Assembly: GCA_030272585.1 (NCBI GenBank)
Contig: BSYQ01000004.1
Coordinates: 434,001 to 498,000 of the forward strand
DNA from: Bryopsis sp. KO-2023
Taxonomy: Eukaryota; Chlorophyta; Ulvophyceae; Bryopsidales; Bryopsidaceae
Direction: 5' to 3'
Length of the DNA stretch: 64,000 bases
The position numbers and the translations under genes are program-made. Below the pieces are notes generated by a model. It was given only the letters and a program-made list of their open reading frames with translations, searched no databases and was not told where the DNA came from. Of this stretch, positions 1 to 10,329 are shown piece by piece (position 1 is the stretch's first letter; each line of letters opens with the position of its first letter).

Positions 1-399
1 CTGGCAGTTGCTAGCAGTTTCCTGCAGCTGGCGTTGGTATTTCTGTCTGTTTTCCTGCAACACCTCCCCAATCGTTTGAATGTTCCGTTGACAATGTGTC
101 GCGGTCTCTTCGAGCGTCCGAGTCGCGGTTTCCACCGCGACTTGTGGCAGCGTCAGCAGATTCTGCTGGCAACTCGTCGCCGTTAGCTTGAACGCGGCTT
201 GGCACCGCTTCGCAGCGCTGCGGGACGATTCCAGCAGTCGCCCGGCGTGCGGGTTTTCCAACGAGAAGCCTTCCAGCGACCTTCGTTTCCCGTCGAAGAA
301 AAATTTCGCTTTCGCGGGGAATCGCAGCACACCGACGATATCATCGTCGGCCATCCGGGTCTCCACCTCGGACTCTTTATCGCGCTTCCCCCAGGTCAT
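1..399 (-). CDS. N-terminal exon of an unidentified coiled protein (partial)
   Basis: An open frame starts with ATG at 399 and runs off the left edge (133 codons). An in-frame stop lies about 35 bases upstream of the ATG, so this is the first in-frame Met; a second Met follows 15 codons later at 354. After a short basic and hydrophobic start the protein becomes a Gln/Thr/Cys-rich helix of about 70 residues, with recurrent Cys-Gln pairs and alternating Gln, Arg and Leu, consistent with a coiled coil. No signal peptide or membrane segment is visible. I do not recognise the family. Overlapping frames on the plus strand are also open because the region is GC-rich, so the assignment rests on the coiled-coil texture and the early Met. 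Confidence 0.4.
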   Translation of the reverse strand, partial: MTWGKRDKESEVETRMADDDIVGVLRFPAKAKFFFDGKRRSLEGFSLENPHAGRLLESSRSAAKRCQAAFKLTATSCQQNLLTLPQVAVETATRTLEETATHCQRNIQTIGEVLQENRQKYQRQLQETASNCQ

Positions 400-1597
400 C
401 GCGCGGGATTCAAGAATACAACACAATCACGACGCGGTTGCGGTTTCCTGGAGAGTGTGAGGACTCCTGGTCTGAAAAATAAAGTCGCCTTTTCGACGAC
501 GCGCTTAAAATATGAAACGACTTTCAAGTCTGTCTGTCTGTTCAGCAGCTGTTCAACTTTGCGAAAACCGCGAGGTTTCGGGGCGCTTTGGACGCGCCAC
601 CCAACGCGAGCATGGCTGACCTGGCGAGGGGAAGATTGCTGGAAATTGGATGCGACAGGACGCAGCGCAATCCAGAACGTCGTTCGCTTCAACTTGCCAG
701 ACAGGTTTGCTTCGATTTGGTTGCCCGGTACATAAGATGGAATAAGACTGCTCCAAAATTCCGTTTCTTTTCCTTTTCCTCCTATGTCTATGTTTGGTAT
801 TCTGATCACCATGGTTAGGAGTGTCATTAGATTTCTGGACTGTGGTGTGCAGATAATATTACCCCAATATTTCCCCCACCCCACATTTTCTATTTCGCAT
901 TTCCAGAGGCATCAGAAAAACCTTTCCTCAATTGAAGTGATTTTTCAGTTGTATGTGGATCTCCTGCACTCATGGTCCCCTCAATCATTTGCTTCGTCTG
1001 AGCGACACTCTCTCTGTTACTGCTGCTTTCTTGCCACGAAAAGGAGCCTATTTTCAGAGTCCACACAATTCCAAATTGTCCCTCATTTCATCCAGAGACA
1101 ACTTCCCAGATTTTGCCACAGAAATCCAAAAGAATCGGGTCGAAATGGTCTGGCATCTCCTTCCAAGAGCCGATTATTTGCTTCCTACTTTTCAGGTTCC
1201 GCTTGGCTTTCGTTTTCCGGCAGAAACTTTTTCCATTCCATGGAATCCGAGGCTCTGCTACAGATGATATATCATACAGACTTTTTTTTTCTCAACCCCT
1301 TTCCTCGTTTTTAGTCTCTACTTCTTTCTCTTCACCATCTCTGGTTGCGAAAACTTTCAATTTGAATCCAAAATCAAAATTATCTCCCAACAATCTGTGA
1401 TCAAAAATCGTAGCATATGTCTGTCTTCTCAAAGATACGGTCTTTTTTTTCTCCCCAAAAATAAAAAGAGATACCCAACAGCCTGCAAGGCATCCACCCA
1501 CAGCGGATTGTGAAAAAACCAATTCGGCAACCCAAAGCTGCCAGAATCCTCTCAGTACAACATGCAGTCAGGCCTCTGAATGCATTTGTTCACCAGC
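400..1597. other. Intergenic, no gene supported
   Basis: About 1.2 kb between two minus-strand genes. GC-rich near 400-750, which is probably the promoter of the left gene, then T-rich with short A and T runs. Open frames here overlap in several phases and show no family signal or splice pattern. Confidence 0.4.
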
Positions 1598-2199
1598 TTA
1601 AGAGGAAGCTTCAAGCTCAGCCTGTTTTCTGGCCTTTGCGAGAAGCTTCTGCCTCCTCCTAGCACTGATACCACCCTTCTTGGTGCCCTCCATCGCGTAT
1701 CCACTGGCGGACTGGGCAGTTGAGGTCATTTGCTTGCGCTTGATGGACTCTTGGTAGGGGACGGCGACCGCCTGGGCCTCCTCAACGGCCCAGAGAGAAG
1801 TAACACCGACCACTGCATCAACCGGAGACCAATTCTTTCAAGAAAAAATCGTCGGAGCGCTACTTTTCTCCGCTTTTTTCCTCCTTAACCGTATCCATCA
1901 AGGATGAGGCCGTGCGATAAAGCAAAGCTTATCTAGTTTCACTCCTGGTCTGACTTTGAAATCCTTACCGGCAGCGAGAACCGCATCCCTTCGGTTGGCA
2001 GACTTCTCGGCACGCACGATGCAGGCGGTGCGCGAGGCGCGCGCGGGTCGCTGAGCCACAGACTGCGAGCGAACACACGTCAAGATCCTCGTAGAGATCA
2101 GCACCACTTCCAGCGCAGACCATTGCGGCAACTAGAGATACCCCAGCGCGTCCTTACCACGGGGGTCTTGACGAGAGCCGACTTCATTGCGGTTGCCAT
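1598..2199 (-). CDS. Small basic thylakoid-lumen protein, 3 exons
   Basis: Exons 2158-2199, 1969-2062 and 1598-1812 join in phase to a 116-residue protein. Residues 1-35 form a Ser/Ala/Arg-rich transit peptide. It is followed by a twin-arginine pair (NRRDAV), a hydrophobic core and an Ala-x-Ala type site (EEAQA) near residue 60, the layout of a bipartite lumen-targeting signal, possibly Tat-dependent. The mature part is about 55 residues, basic and Lys/Arg/Ala-rich, with a C-terminal helix (RRRQKLLAKARKQAE). The architecture resembles small nuclear-encoded photosystem II subunits such as PsbTn, but the mature sequence does not match any I know. Both introns have GTAAGG donors. A role at a photosystem is inference from targeting only. 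Confidence 0.65.
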
Positions 2200-3394
2200 A
2201 ATGCGACGGGGACAAAGGCGTAAGTCGGATGTGCTGTTTTGGAGAAGGAAGGGATTGTCGTCGCAGGCAGGCGTGATCGGATTTCAAACCAGTAACAGCA
2301 TTGCAACAAAAGTTCGGTCGAAATCGATACGACAGATACGACAGATCTGAGACGAAGATCTCTCCCCTCCCCATGCAAGAAACTGGATTTGGTCCATGTG
2401 GTGCTTCATTCGATCACATTCGATTAGATTTGGTCTGCGGATTTGGCTTCTCCACAGCCTGGCTGCAATGGTTTAAAATCGATTCGCTCGTCTTGGGCTG
2501 TTTGGGACAAGGAATATTGAATACGTGAATGCTGAAAAGATAGCATCCTATGTTCCAGCGCATTTGTAAACACACAGAGAGCAACATCACTCTAGGGGTA
2601 GCGCACGGTTTGCTTTCTTTTCCGTCGAGTCGGAGTTGGCTTGTTACTGCCGTCCACTCGTTCGTGCTTTTCTTTCTTTCGAACCCAGGAACACGGCTCG
2701 GTCAACTCCTTACAACGGCGCCACTTGTGTGAACCTCCCCATTTCTTTGCTGGCCACTGGGTGCAACAGCTCTTAAAACCTCATCACGTTTGCTAAACCT
2801 AAGAATGACACCGCGGGGATCTCGTCGGCGAAGCACCGTTGACCCACTGTTGCGGCTTCCATCGAATAGCCCGGCAGAGCTTGTTAAGGCGGCAAAGTAA
2901 GGACGACCGAGACCTTCACAATTCAAAAAGTTTCGTCAATTCTGAATACACGCATGTAACTAAACACTTCTTCCCAGTATCCACCCAGCAAACTTTGCGG
3001 AAGGTCGCGAAGGGGCACTCTGAGCTCGCCCTCGCGAACGTTTCCCTTGTTGATGAACGCCGTCAGCCCTCGGGGGTACATCAAGAATGACAGAAACTGA
3101 CGCCATTTGCATGCTCGCACTGCATCCTGTTCCCCAGGGCATCCTTGAGGGAACCATCTCGTCCATATACACCAGAAGATTCGGCTCGCGACCTTTCTAG
3201 CAAAGCCAGGCCGCCTTCGCGATTGGGGCAACCACCAAGGTGACGCGGATGGAAAGTCAGCAGAACCAGTTCCTCACTAGCACGCGCGCGTGCATGTCGT
3301 TCACTATCGCATGTCCCGCTCCCCAGATCTTCAAGGAGCAATCGCTTTTTGGGATCGGCGCAGGAAAGGCGTTTGCTCACCCCCCACAGCTACG
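2200..3394. other. Intergenic between divergent genes
   Basis: About 1.2 kb between the start of the lumen-protein gene (-) and the ARMC2-like gene (+). Several overlapping frames of 60-100 codons occur on both strands around 2,850-3,380 (GC-rich), but none shows a recognisable family or consistent splicing. It presumably holds both promoters. Confidence 0.35.
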
Positions 3395-6029
3395 ATGATC
3401 GACCAAAAACTGCCAGTGGAATGGAACGAGGGAGATTTGGTGACGACGGTTTCGAGTTCGGTGAGGGAGGCGCTGCTCTGACGACCAGCTTCTCGTCAGG
3501 TATGATGGGTTAATCGATAGGATAGTTTGGAAAAGAGGCCTAATAGCATGGAGCAATAATTTGACTCCCTTCTGAAGTGGGCCAGCAGGAGAAAAACGAG
3601 CTCTGTGGAAGGCTTCGGGGAACACCTGAGCCTGCACGTTCGCCAATCGATGGCAATGTCCCAAGCACTTCCAGGCCACACGTCAGACCTGTGACGCCGA
3701 AGCGCCCTCACGCGAAAACTTTGCTGGGTGTTGACATGAACAAGCCCTCCATATCTGACATTCGTTTACTTCGAGCTGTGCTGATTGGAGAGTCAGAAGC
3801 TCCTGTCATAATACAGGTAGGCCCATAGTTTTCTCTGCAGCTGGATTGGAATGGGCGTGAGAAAACATCATTCTGGAGACAAACTCTTCGTTCACAGGCC
3901 TCTACAGCAGCTTTGCAGCTAGGGAGCGATTCCTCCCATTCTGCCATTCTTCACCTGGCGACAGCCACCTTGTTCAATCTCTCGAAAGACAAGAAAAACG
4001 ATAGACATTTTGTGAATGGTGACTTCGCCACCAGTGCCTTGAGAGTTCTGGGCATAAGCTCACTTTCCCCTCAAGCTCGCGTACATCTAGCCGGCACCAT
4101 AAAAAATATTTCGAATGATCCCAAGAACCGCCAGGTGCTCTTCCAGAAAGGCGCCGTTGAATTGTGTTGCAGGCTCGTTGGATCTGAGATCGGCACTAAC
4201 GAGGTAAGAGCACATCTTCGAGCACCGACACAAACTCCTCAGCTAGATTTCGAAAAGAGAAGAAGATTCAGCTCTGCGACGGAACTTTGACACACAGGTG
4301 GTTGCGCTTTCCATCATTCAGGAACGTTTTGACGAGCGAACATGGATGCTGCTTCTCTCGACGACCTCCACGTTGCGAAACATGGCCATCGATCGTGCGC
4401 ACGCGCGTGCTTTTAGAGAAGCCGGCGCAATGCACGTGCTCGCAAACGCATTCAAGAGGGGGATGGAAAATGAAGACTTGGTATACAACGTTTCTCGGAT
4501 CTTCAGCAAGTTATCCCTGGACCCAGAGTGCAAAGTGTCTATGGAAATTGAGGATGGGTTTGCTGAACTGCTGGTGAGTTCTCGCACCGCTGCGCGCATG
4601 GTTCAGAACGGCACGGAGATCCGAGAGCCATTGTGGTTCTGTGTCAGGTGTCTGTCTTGAAAGCACACATGAACTCGCACCACATAGTTGTGAGGGTTGC
4701 ATTCGTTATCGGCAATCTCGCGATGGACTCCGAAGCGTTTCGAGAGAGTATTGCACGCTGCTATGATGCCATTCCCGTTCTGATGGAGCTCTGTGTTGAT
4801 ACGAACCAAGATTGTCTCTCCAAACTGGTTCGAGCCGTCGCGAATCTATCACTGCTGGAAAGTATCGGTAGACAGGTAGCCTCGACAGCCAGAGCAACCG
4901 ATGTGTTGATATCAGTCTTGAGCGATGGTGACGTAGACCCTCAGGAAGAGATTGTCCTATTCGCCACGGCGGCCCTAGCCAATCTGACCTTCTACAGGGA
5001 TTACCTGGATCTCCAGGTAGAGAATTGAACTTGGAGGGGCTTCATACTGGCCACCCCCCCCCCCAACAATACATAAACAGATTGAACACAGTGGCAGTTC
5101 GACCACTCATGATGACATGGATGTGTTTTCGCCAGCAGAGTGTTGCGGAGGATGTGTGCTGGAGCAAAGTTATTGCTATGTTGGCTGGGCCAAACGAGGA
5201 ATGTGTTCTCGAGGCCTCTAGATTATGTGCCAATTTATCCCAGAATCACAGCAGTCGAGGGGTGATGCAAGGAACACCAGTGGTTCAAACTCTGGTGCTT
5301 CTTCTGGATCATTCAGATCCCACGATTGTTGCTGGGGTTTGTGGAGCATTGGTCAATTTTGCTGCCGATGGTAAAGCATCCAGATGTTCTTGCATGCATG
5401 CATCCACATAAAGTCGTCGTTATTTTCATCATGAATCAGTTCCTTTAGTAGTCCATCATAGAGTGCCTGTTATCACTGGTGCCAGCTGTGGCTGAATTCA
5501 AAAGCCCTCTTCCTATCATCAAAAGCTGTTGTTTTGACCTGGCAGAGGGGGCGATATTCGATCTGATAGAAATGGAGGTCCCAGAAAAGCTTCAGGGTGC
5601 ACTTGAGCTGGCAACCAGCCCACAAATTGATCACATGGAGGCCCTTGATCTAGCACAAGTCTGCTCGAAAGCACTGCTCAATCTAATTTCCTGCCACAAC
5701 AATCTCCTGGATCCCCGGTGAGCTGATTTTTACAACCCCAACATCTCTCCATCGAAAGCCCTGCTCCTAAAACCCGGCATTCCCTCATTGTGACTTCCAT
5801 CAGCTGCAACACCTTGAGGCAGGTTTTATGGGAGCTCCCCACGAAATCCCAGCCTGTGCACCTGCATTTACCCTTGCAGTGGATTCGATACAGGAAATCC
5901 CAGCTCTTCAACACACCCCTGGGCCGATGCTTGGGAGATCAGGTCAAAGACATCCTTGCCCGCTTTGATGGAAGCGAAGTTCGCTTCACGGCCCCCATCC
6001 TTTCGCTCCTTAGGGAACTCATTGTGTAA
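3395..6029 (+). CDS. ARMC2: ARMC2-like armadillo-repeat protein, 8 exons
   Basis: Exons 3395-3460, 3586-3816, 3898-4203, 4298-4573, 4648-5016, 5136-5370, 5462-5717 and 5804-6029 keep frame and give 654 residues; human ARMC2 is about 870. After a short polar N-terminus the protein is a chain of armadillo-type helices with the usual hydrophobic cores, for example ATATLFNLSK, AGTIKNISND, VRAVANLSLL and LVLLLDHSDPTIV. The last block is the part most like the C-terminal repeats of ARMC2. In animals ARMC2 is needed for axoneme (central pair) assembly; here a flagellar role is inferred. The final two exons diverge from animal ARMC2 and are less certain. Upstream in-frame Mets near 3290 and 3311 exist; I chose 3395. 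It ends 77 bp from the convergent gene at 6107. Confidence 0.7.
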
Positions 6030-6106
6030 AGCAAGCAATACCTGGCCAACCCATGGGGATCGTCGGTCTCTTGGATGTGCAGTGGTGTTCCTCAGAACAG
6101 TTTGCC

Positions 6107-6980
6107 CTACTGGATTGAACCAGTTTTGATGAGACCTGACAGGTGCTCAACGAGATTCAGGTCAAGATATGGTTCCAAATCCCAGACCAGGCAGTATGTC
6201 CGAAGATTGCTCGGCTTGGTGTCAAGTTGCACAGCTTCAGTCACTCGACGCTGAAACACCACAGCAATAAAGACACTGTCAGGATTCTAATTTCGATAGA
6301 AATTAAAAATTAAACGTTTTTCAAAAAAGAGGCATCGGTGGAAGATCTCACCATCACATCCATTTCCTTCTGGATAGCTTCGAAAAGAACCACCATTGAG
6401 TACATGATATCCTCCAGATTTCCCATGGGAGCATCCTTTTGCAGACTGCTCTTGTAGCTAGCAGACATTTCATCCACAAGCTCCTCCAGCGTTTTTGAAA
6501 TTCTGCTGCATATGTCTGTGGTATGATGAAGCTCTTTGAAAGATGCACCCACAGCTTCTGCAGTGTTCCAGCCAGTTTCACTGGCACCTCGTTTGCTGCC
6601 ATTCTGAATGTATTTTTCAAGAGCTTCAGTTGGAACCTGAAGATTGCATGATCACCTATCAGTCTCCTCTTTTAAAAAAATAATTGGGCAGTTGCCAAAA
6701 CTGTGAACAGAAGAAGGTAACCCTCCTACCTCTTCAAGCAATTCCTTCAGAATATTTGGGGTTTGTTTATGAGGAGGCTTCTGAATGGATCCAATGAACG
6801 ACGCCAGGTGACTCAAAGCTTTTCCCCCCGATCTGTGGGCCTCTCGCCAACTCTGCCCCAATGCCAGAAACTCGCATCAGGAAGCTGCCCTTCAGCAAAA
6901 ACAACACAAGCAACAGTTTTGCTGCGCTGAAAACTTACCTGGACGAGGGAAACAAACTGGGCGGCGATTTGCAGAGCCAT
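6107..6980 (-). CDS. AIRIM/C1orf109-like helical protein, 4 exons
   Basis: Exons 6939-6980, 6730-6852, 6352-6636 and 6107-6250, all phase 0, give 197 residues. The product is all-helical and acidic with no signal or membrane segment. It resembles human C1orf109 (AIRIM, 203 residues) in length and in helix pattern. The N-terminal block (QSWREAHRSGGKALSHLASF) parallels the human Trp/Leu-rich first helix. The C-terminal block has a YxMVxLFEAIQKE helix followed by NLRTYCLVWDLEPYL and a terminal amphipathic helix. AIRIM is a subunit of the 55LCC AAA-ATPase complex (with SPATA5, SPATA5L1 and CINP) acting in ribosome and replisome maturation. The assignment is by eye and tentative. The gene is head-to-head with the ClpF-like gene. 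Confidence 0.5.
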
Positions 6981-7149
6981 TTTTCACCCAGGAAGTTCAG
7001 GAACGGGCCGTTTCGAAACTGGAAGAGCGTAGGCGGGCGGGCCAGCACGTCTATCTTGATGGGATGACGTAACGGGCGCGTTTACGTGATGCGACGATTT
7101 CATTACACGCATTAACTAGCGGCGATTGAATTGCTGCTCGCGTATTGTA
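6981..7149. promoter_or_regulatory. Shared 169-bp promoter between divergent genes
   Basis: The two ATGs (6980 on minus, 7150 on plus) are only 169 bp apart, so 5' leaders and core promoters of both genes must lie here. It is GC-richer than its surroundings (several CG and GGGCG runs) and has no clear TATA box. Confidence 0.5.
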
Positions 7150-7854
7150 ATGGTTTGGCAGGGAGTGGTTCCCGCTGAAGGCTTCCGTCCGTTACGGCAT
7201 TGCTTTCTAGACGCGAGTAGACCCAAGTCAAGGCAACAGCGAGTTGGTCGTTCTTCGTTTATCTTTTGTTCAAGAAAGAAGAGTGATATCGACGCGGGGG
7301 GTATGGGCCGATTGCCGCTTTCCGCAGAGGGGGCTCCCTTCGAGGAGGCCTTCAACCAGTTCAAGATGTCTGAGTATCAGCTTCAAAAATCGCTCGTCGA
7401 CGCCGTGATTGTCGAGAATTTCGGTCGAGCAGATAAGATCAAGAGGGACCTTCACACGTCAGCCCCGGACTGCTCTTCCGACGTGAGAACACAGCTCGAG
7501 GGAAGCAGAGGGAAATTCGTCGGGCAGTGTTTTTATCACAAAAAATATGGCTACAGGGGGGTCATTTTCAAACCCGACCATAAGTGCAGGATGGACGATT
7601 CGTGGATCGATATGATGGGCGTCAGGCGTTTGCCGCGAGGCCATACTCAGCCTTTCTACCACTGTCTCGTCGACATGAGGGATCGACCCGGAGGGCAGAC
7701 GACTTATGTCGCGGAAGAGAACATCCTTCCGTCGTGCGACGCGTTCACCGTGCAGCATCCGCTGTTGGGGTCTTTGTTCATCGAGATCCCTCAGCTGAAG
7801 TGTTATATCGGGACCGAGAATCTCGAGAGAGTACTGGACGAATACGAGTCCTGA
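7150..7854 (+). CDS. CLPF: ClpF-like protein: UVR-like helix plus YccV/HspQ domain
   Basis: Single exon, 234 residues from the first ATG. Residues 1-45 are basic and Ser-rich, like a chloroplast transit peptide. Residues about 64-101 form a helical hairpin resembling the UVR motif. Residues about 121-195 are a YccV/HspQ-type fold (VGQCFYHKKYGYRGVI, then HCLVDMRD and TYVAEENI), followed by a short tail. In plants this order is found in ClpF, which pairs with ClpS1 to deliver substrates to the stromal Clp protease. Other YccV-domain proteins (Fbxo21, EXECUTER-related) lack this compact layout. The UVR part is weak, so a generic YccV-domain chloroplast protein remains possible. The lack of introns is unusual for this window. 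Confidence 0.7.
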   Translation: MVWQGVVPAEGFRPLRHCFLDASRPKSRQQRVGRSSFIFCSRKKSDIDAGGMGRLPLSAEGAPFEEAFNQFKMSEYQLQKSLVDAVIVENFGRADKIKRDLHTSAPDCSSDVRTQLEGSRGKFVGQCFYHKKYGYRGVIFKPDHKCRMDDSWIDMMGVRRLPRGHTQPFYHCLVDMRDRPGGQTTYVAEENILPSCDAFTVQHPLLGSLFIEIPQLKCYIGTENLERVLDEYES

Positions 7855-10329
7855 ACGGGCTGCGTGAAAGGTGCATTCTGCCCGGCGTGGTAAGGCAAGA
7901 CCGGGGGGAATGCTGCGTTTCCATTTTAAAGAAAGAGAGTGAGATTAAGGTTTTTTTTTTTTTTTCTTTCGAGGAAGTGCAAAAAAACGAACGAGGCAAA
8001 TATATGGGGAAAACAACAACGAAAAAAAAGAAAAAAGAAAAAAAAAAAAAAGAAAATCTGTTTTTGGGGGGTTGGTTCTGTGATGGAACTGTAGATGAGT
8101 TGTCGTAAACAACAGCAACTGTTTTTTTTATCAATCTGTCGAGAGCAAATATGTACGGGAGCAATCATTAAAAAAAAAGAAAGGGGAAAAAGAAGAAACA
8201 ATACGTATCAATAGAAATTGAAAAATTGCTTCCAGTGTTTGTTTGTTTGTTTGTTTGGTGTTTTTTTTTTCCGCTTTGGTCACTGAGCAATACGAATGAG
8301 GGATTATGTTCTTTTCGTACTGTGTGTCGCTTTTTTTTTTCTTTTTTTGGGGGGTGGGGTTGGGATAGGGGATGTTTTTCTTCTTTTTTTTTTTCCCTTT
8401 GATTATTTTAGAAGAACGAGAGCAATGAGGAAAAAAGAAAAGAAAATACTGAAAAAAATAAGGGGTATGAGTCATGGCAGAAAAAAACAAGAACCGAAAA
8501 ATATCGTAAGGAAAAGAAAAAAAAAAGATGGACAAAAATCTGAAGAGATTGTACAAGACAGACGAGAGATCAAAAACAAATTGAGAAGTGCCAGACCTTG
8601 TTCTCTTGTGTTTTTTTTTATTTTTTTCCTCCTTTCCACCCTTTGTCAGTGGATTTGTTCTCTTTCTGGGATTGAACTGGACGTGGGGTTAAGAATGGGA
8701 TGTATGAAATGCATCCTAAGAATGAAAAGGTGGTGTTTTTTTTGGGAAAAAGGGGGAAAAAAATGCGGCAAGGAAAAACAGATGAGTTCGGGTCTCAGTG
8801 TGAAAAGTATACAAGAGACTTGCCTCTCTTTTCTTTTTTTTGCTTTTATCTTGTTGTGTGTGTATTTTTTTTTTTCACCCCTGTGCTACTGCTTGCTTTT
8901 CGATTTAGAGAGGGAGGGAAAAAAAAATCAGAGCGGCAAGAAAAGGGGAAAAGAAGAGAGAAGGCTTTTTTTGCAGAGGTTTTTGGGAAGTCATCACAAC
9001 GCTTGAGGCTTTTTATGATATATATATAAAAAAAAAGAGGGTGGCAGTGGTGGATTTTTTTGCGATGGAACCGGAATTTCAGGTAGTAGATTCAACGGAT
9101 GAGGTAATGTCAACAATCAGGGGTCGTTCCCACAAAATGCTGTTGCCGTTCGCATGTGTGTGTGCTCGCCAGAGGGTTTTTTTCTCCAGAAAAAGTTCAA
9201 AAAAAAAGAAAAAAAAAATGGAAAAAAGCAGGGTTAGAAAAGAAAAGACCGAGAGACAGTTAGAGGAGGAAACCCAAGGGGAAGGTTTAAAAAAAAAAAA
9301 ATCAAAAACAGGAATAGCCATGTATGGAAAGGGAGTTGCGTGCGTGTTTTCTGGGTTGTCTTTTTCTTTCTTCCTTTCTTTCTCTCCTTGCTTTTTCTCT
9401 TTTTTTTTTTTTTTCAGGATGAAATCAATAGGATTGACAGCCAGCCAAGAAGAGCTTGGCAAGGTGCTGTTCTTTCATCTTTTCCCTATTGTCCTCAGTT
9501 ATGGTAGTTTTTTGTTTTAATTTTGTGTGGATCCCGTCGAACTCGGGTATTGCCGTCGCATGCCAATCACAAATGGAACGGAAAAAAAAAAAGAAAATAG
9601 CTGATGTCTGTCTTTTTGAAATGTAAATTGACCTGTGAGGTGAACACATCAAGATCGGCCATCGGGGGGTCGACTGGCAGCAGCGTTTTTCAACCAAGGG
9701 GGTTTGTGGGGTTTAGGAAACTCATTGTGCTGTGCAATGTACGTGGGTAGGATTTCGATTTTGGACAATTTTGCTAATTTTGTGCAAAAAACCGGGTGGT
9801 TGAATGGCAACGTCCCTGAGAAGACAGTGATATATTCAATGTATGGAGCTCTTTGCTGATTGGCAATCACCTTTGTACTTCAGTCCAAGTAAGATGGCAA
9901 ACGATTTGATGTGATTCGAGGGGTGCTTTTAGCTGTTTTCTTTTTTTTGTTTCAGAACTAGCTGGGATCTTGTTTGTGAAAAGGAAGTGTGCGCTTTGGG
10001 ATGCTTGGGAATACTTCACGTCAGGGTCTTGCTGGTCACATATGGATATCCTAACTCCTTTTAATCACATCATCTCATGTCGCTTCCCTGTCTCTATTGT
10101 GTTCTCCTTTGAATGGGTCGAGCCTGTATTTAGGTGTTTTTAGGCCGATTGGGGGGGGGGGGACTTGATTTGAAGGATCAAGTCTGACACTGTTAATAAT
10201 GGGATCCTGGCCACCATACGACTCTCTGCAGACAAGAAATAGATTTGAAACTTCTATTACATGCCCCTTCATCACGGAAACTATGAGTGCATTTTCTGCA
10301 TAACAGTAGCCTTGGAGGCGGACCACGAT
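7855..10329. other. Low-complexity A/T- and G-tract-rich intergenic region
   Basis: About 2.5 kb downstream of the ClpF-like gene. From 7,950 to 9,450 it is dominated by long A and T runs, G runs of up to 10, (GTTT)n near 8,240 and a TTTC tract near 9,370. Frames here encode only poly-Lys or poly-Phe and are not credible genes. From 9,500 to 10,330 composition is more normal, but I see no gene. Confidence 0.6.

Noticed and set aside
396-884. 162-codon minus-strand frame and overlapping plus frames near 188-735
   Set aside because: GC-rich stretch open in many frames; no family signal, no splice pattern; partly the promoter of the gene starting at 399.
8131-9520. Several 90-240-codon frames of Lys-, Phe- or Ser-rich protein on both strands
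   Set aside because: Products of homopolymer tracts; composition is not protein-like.
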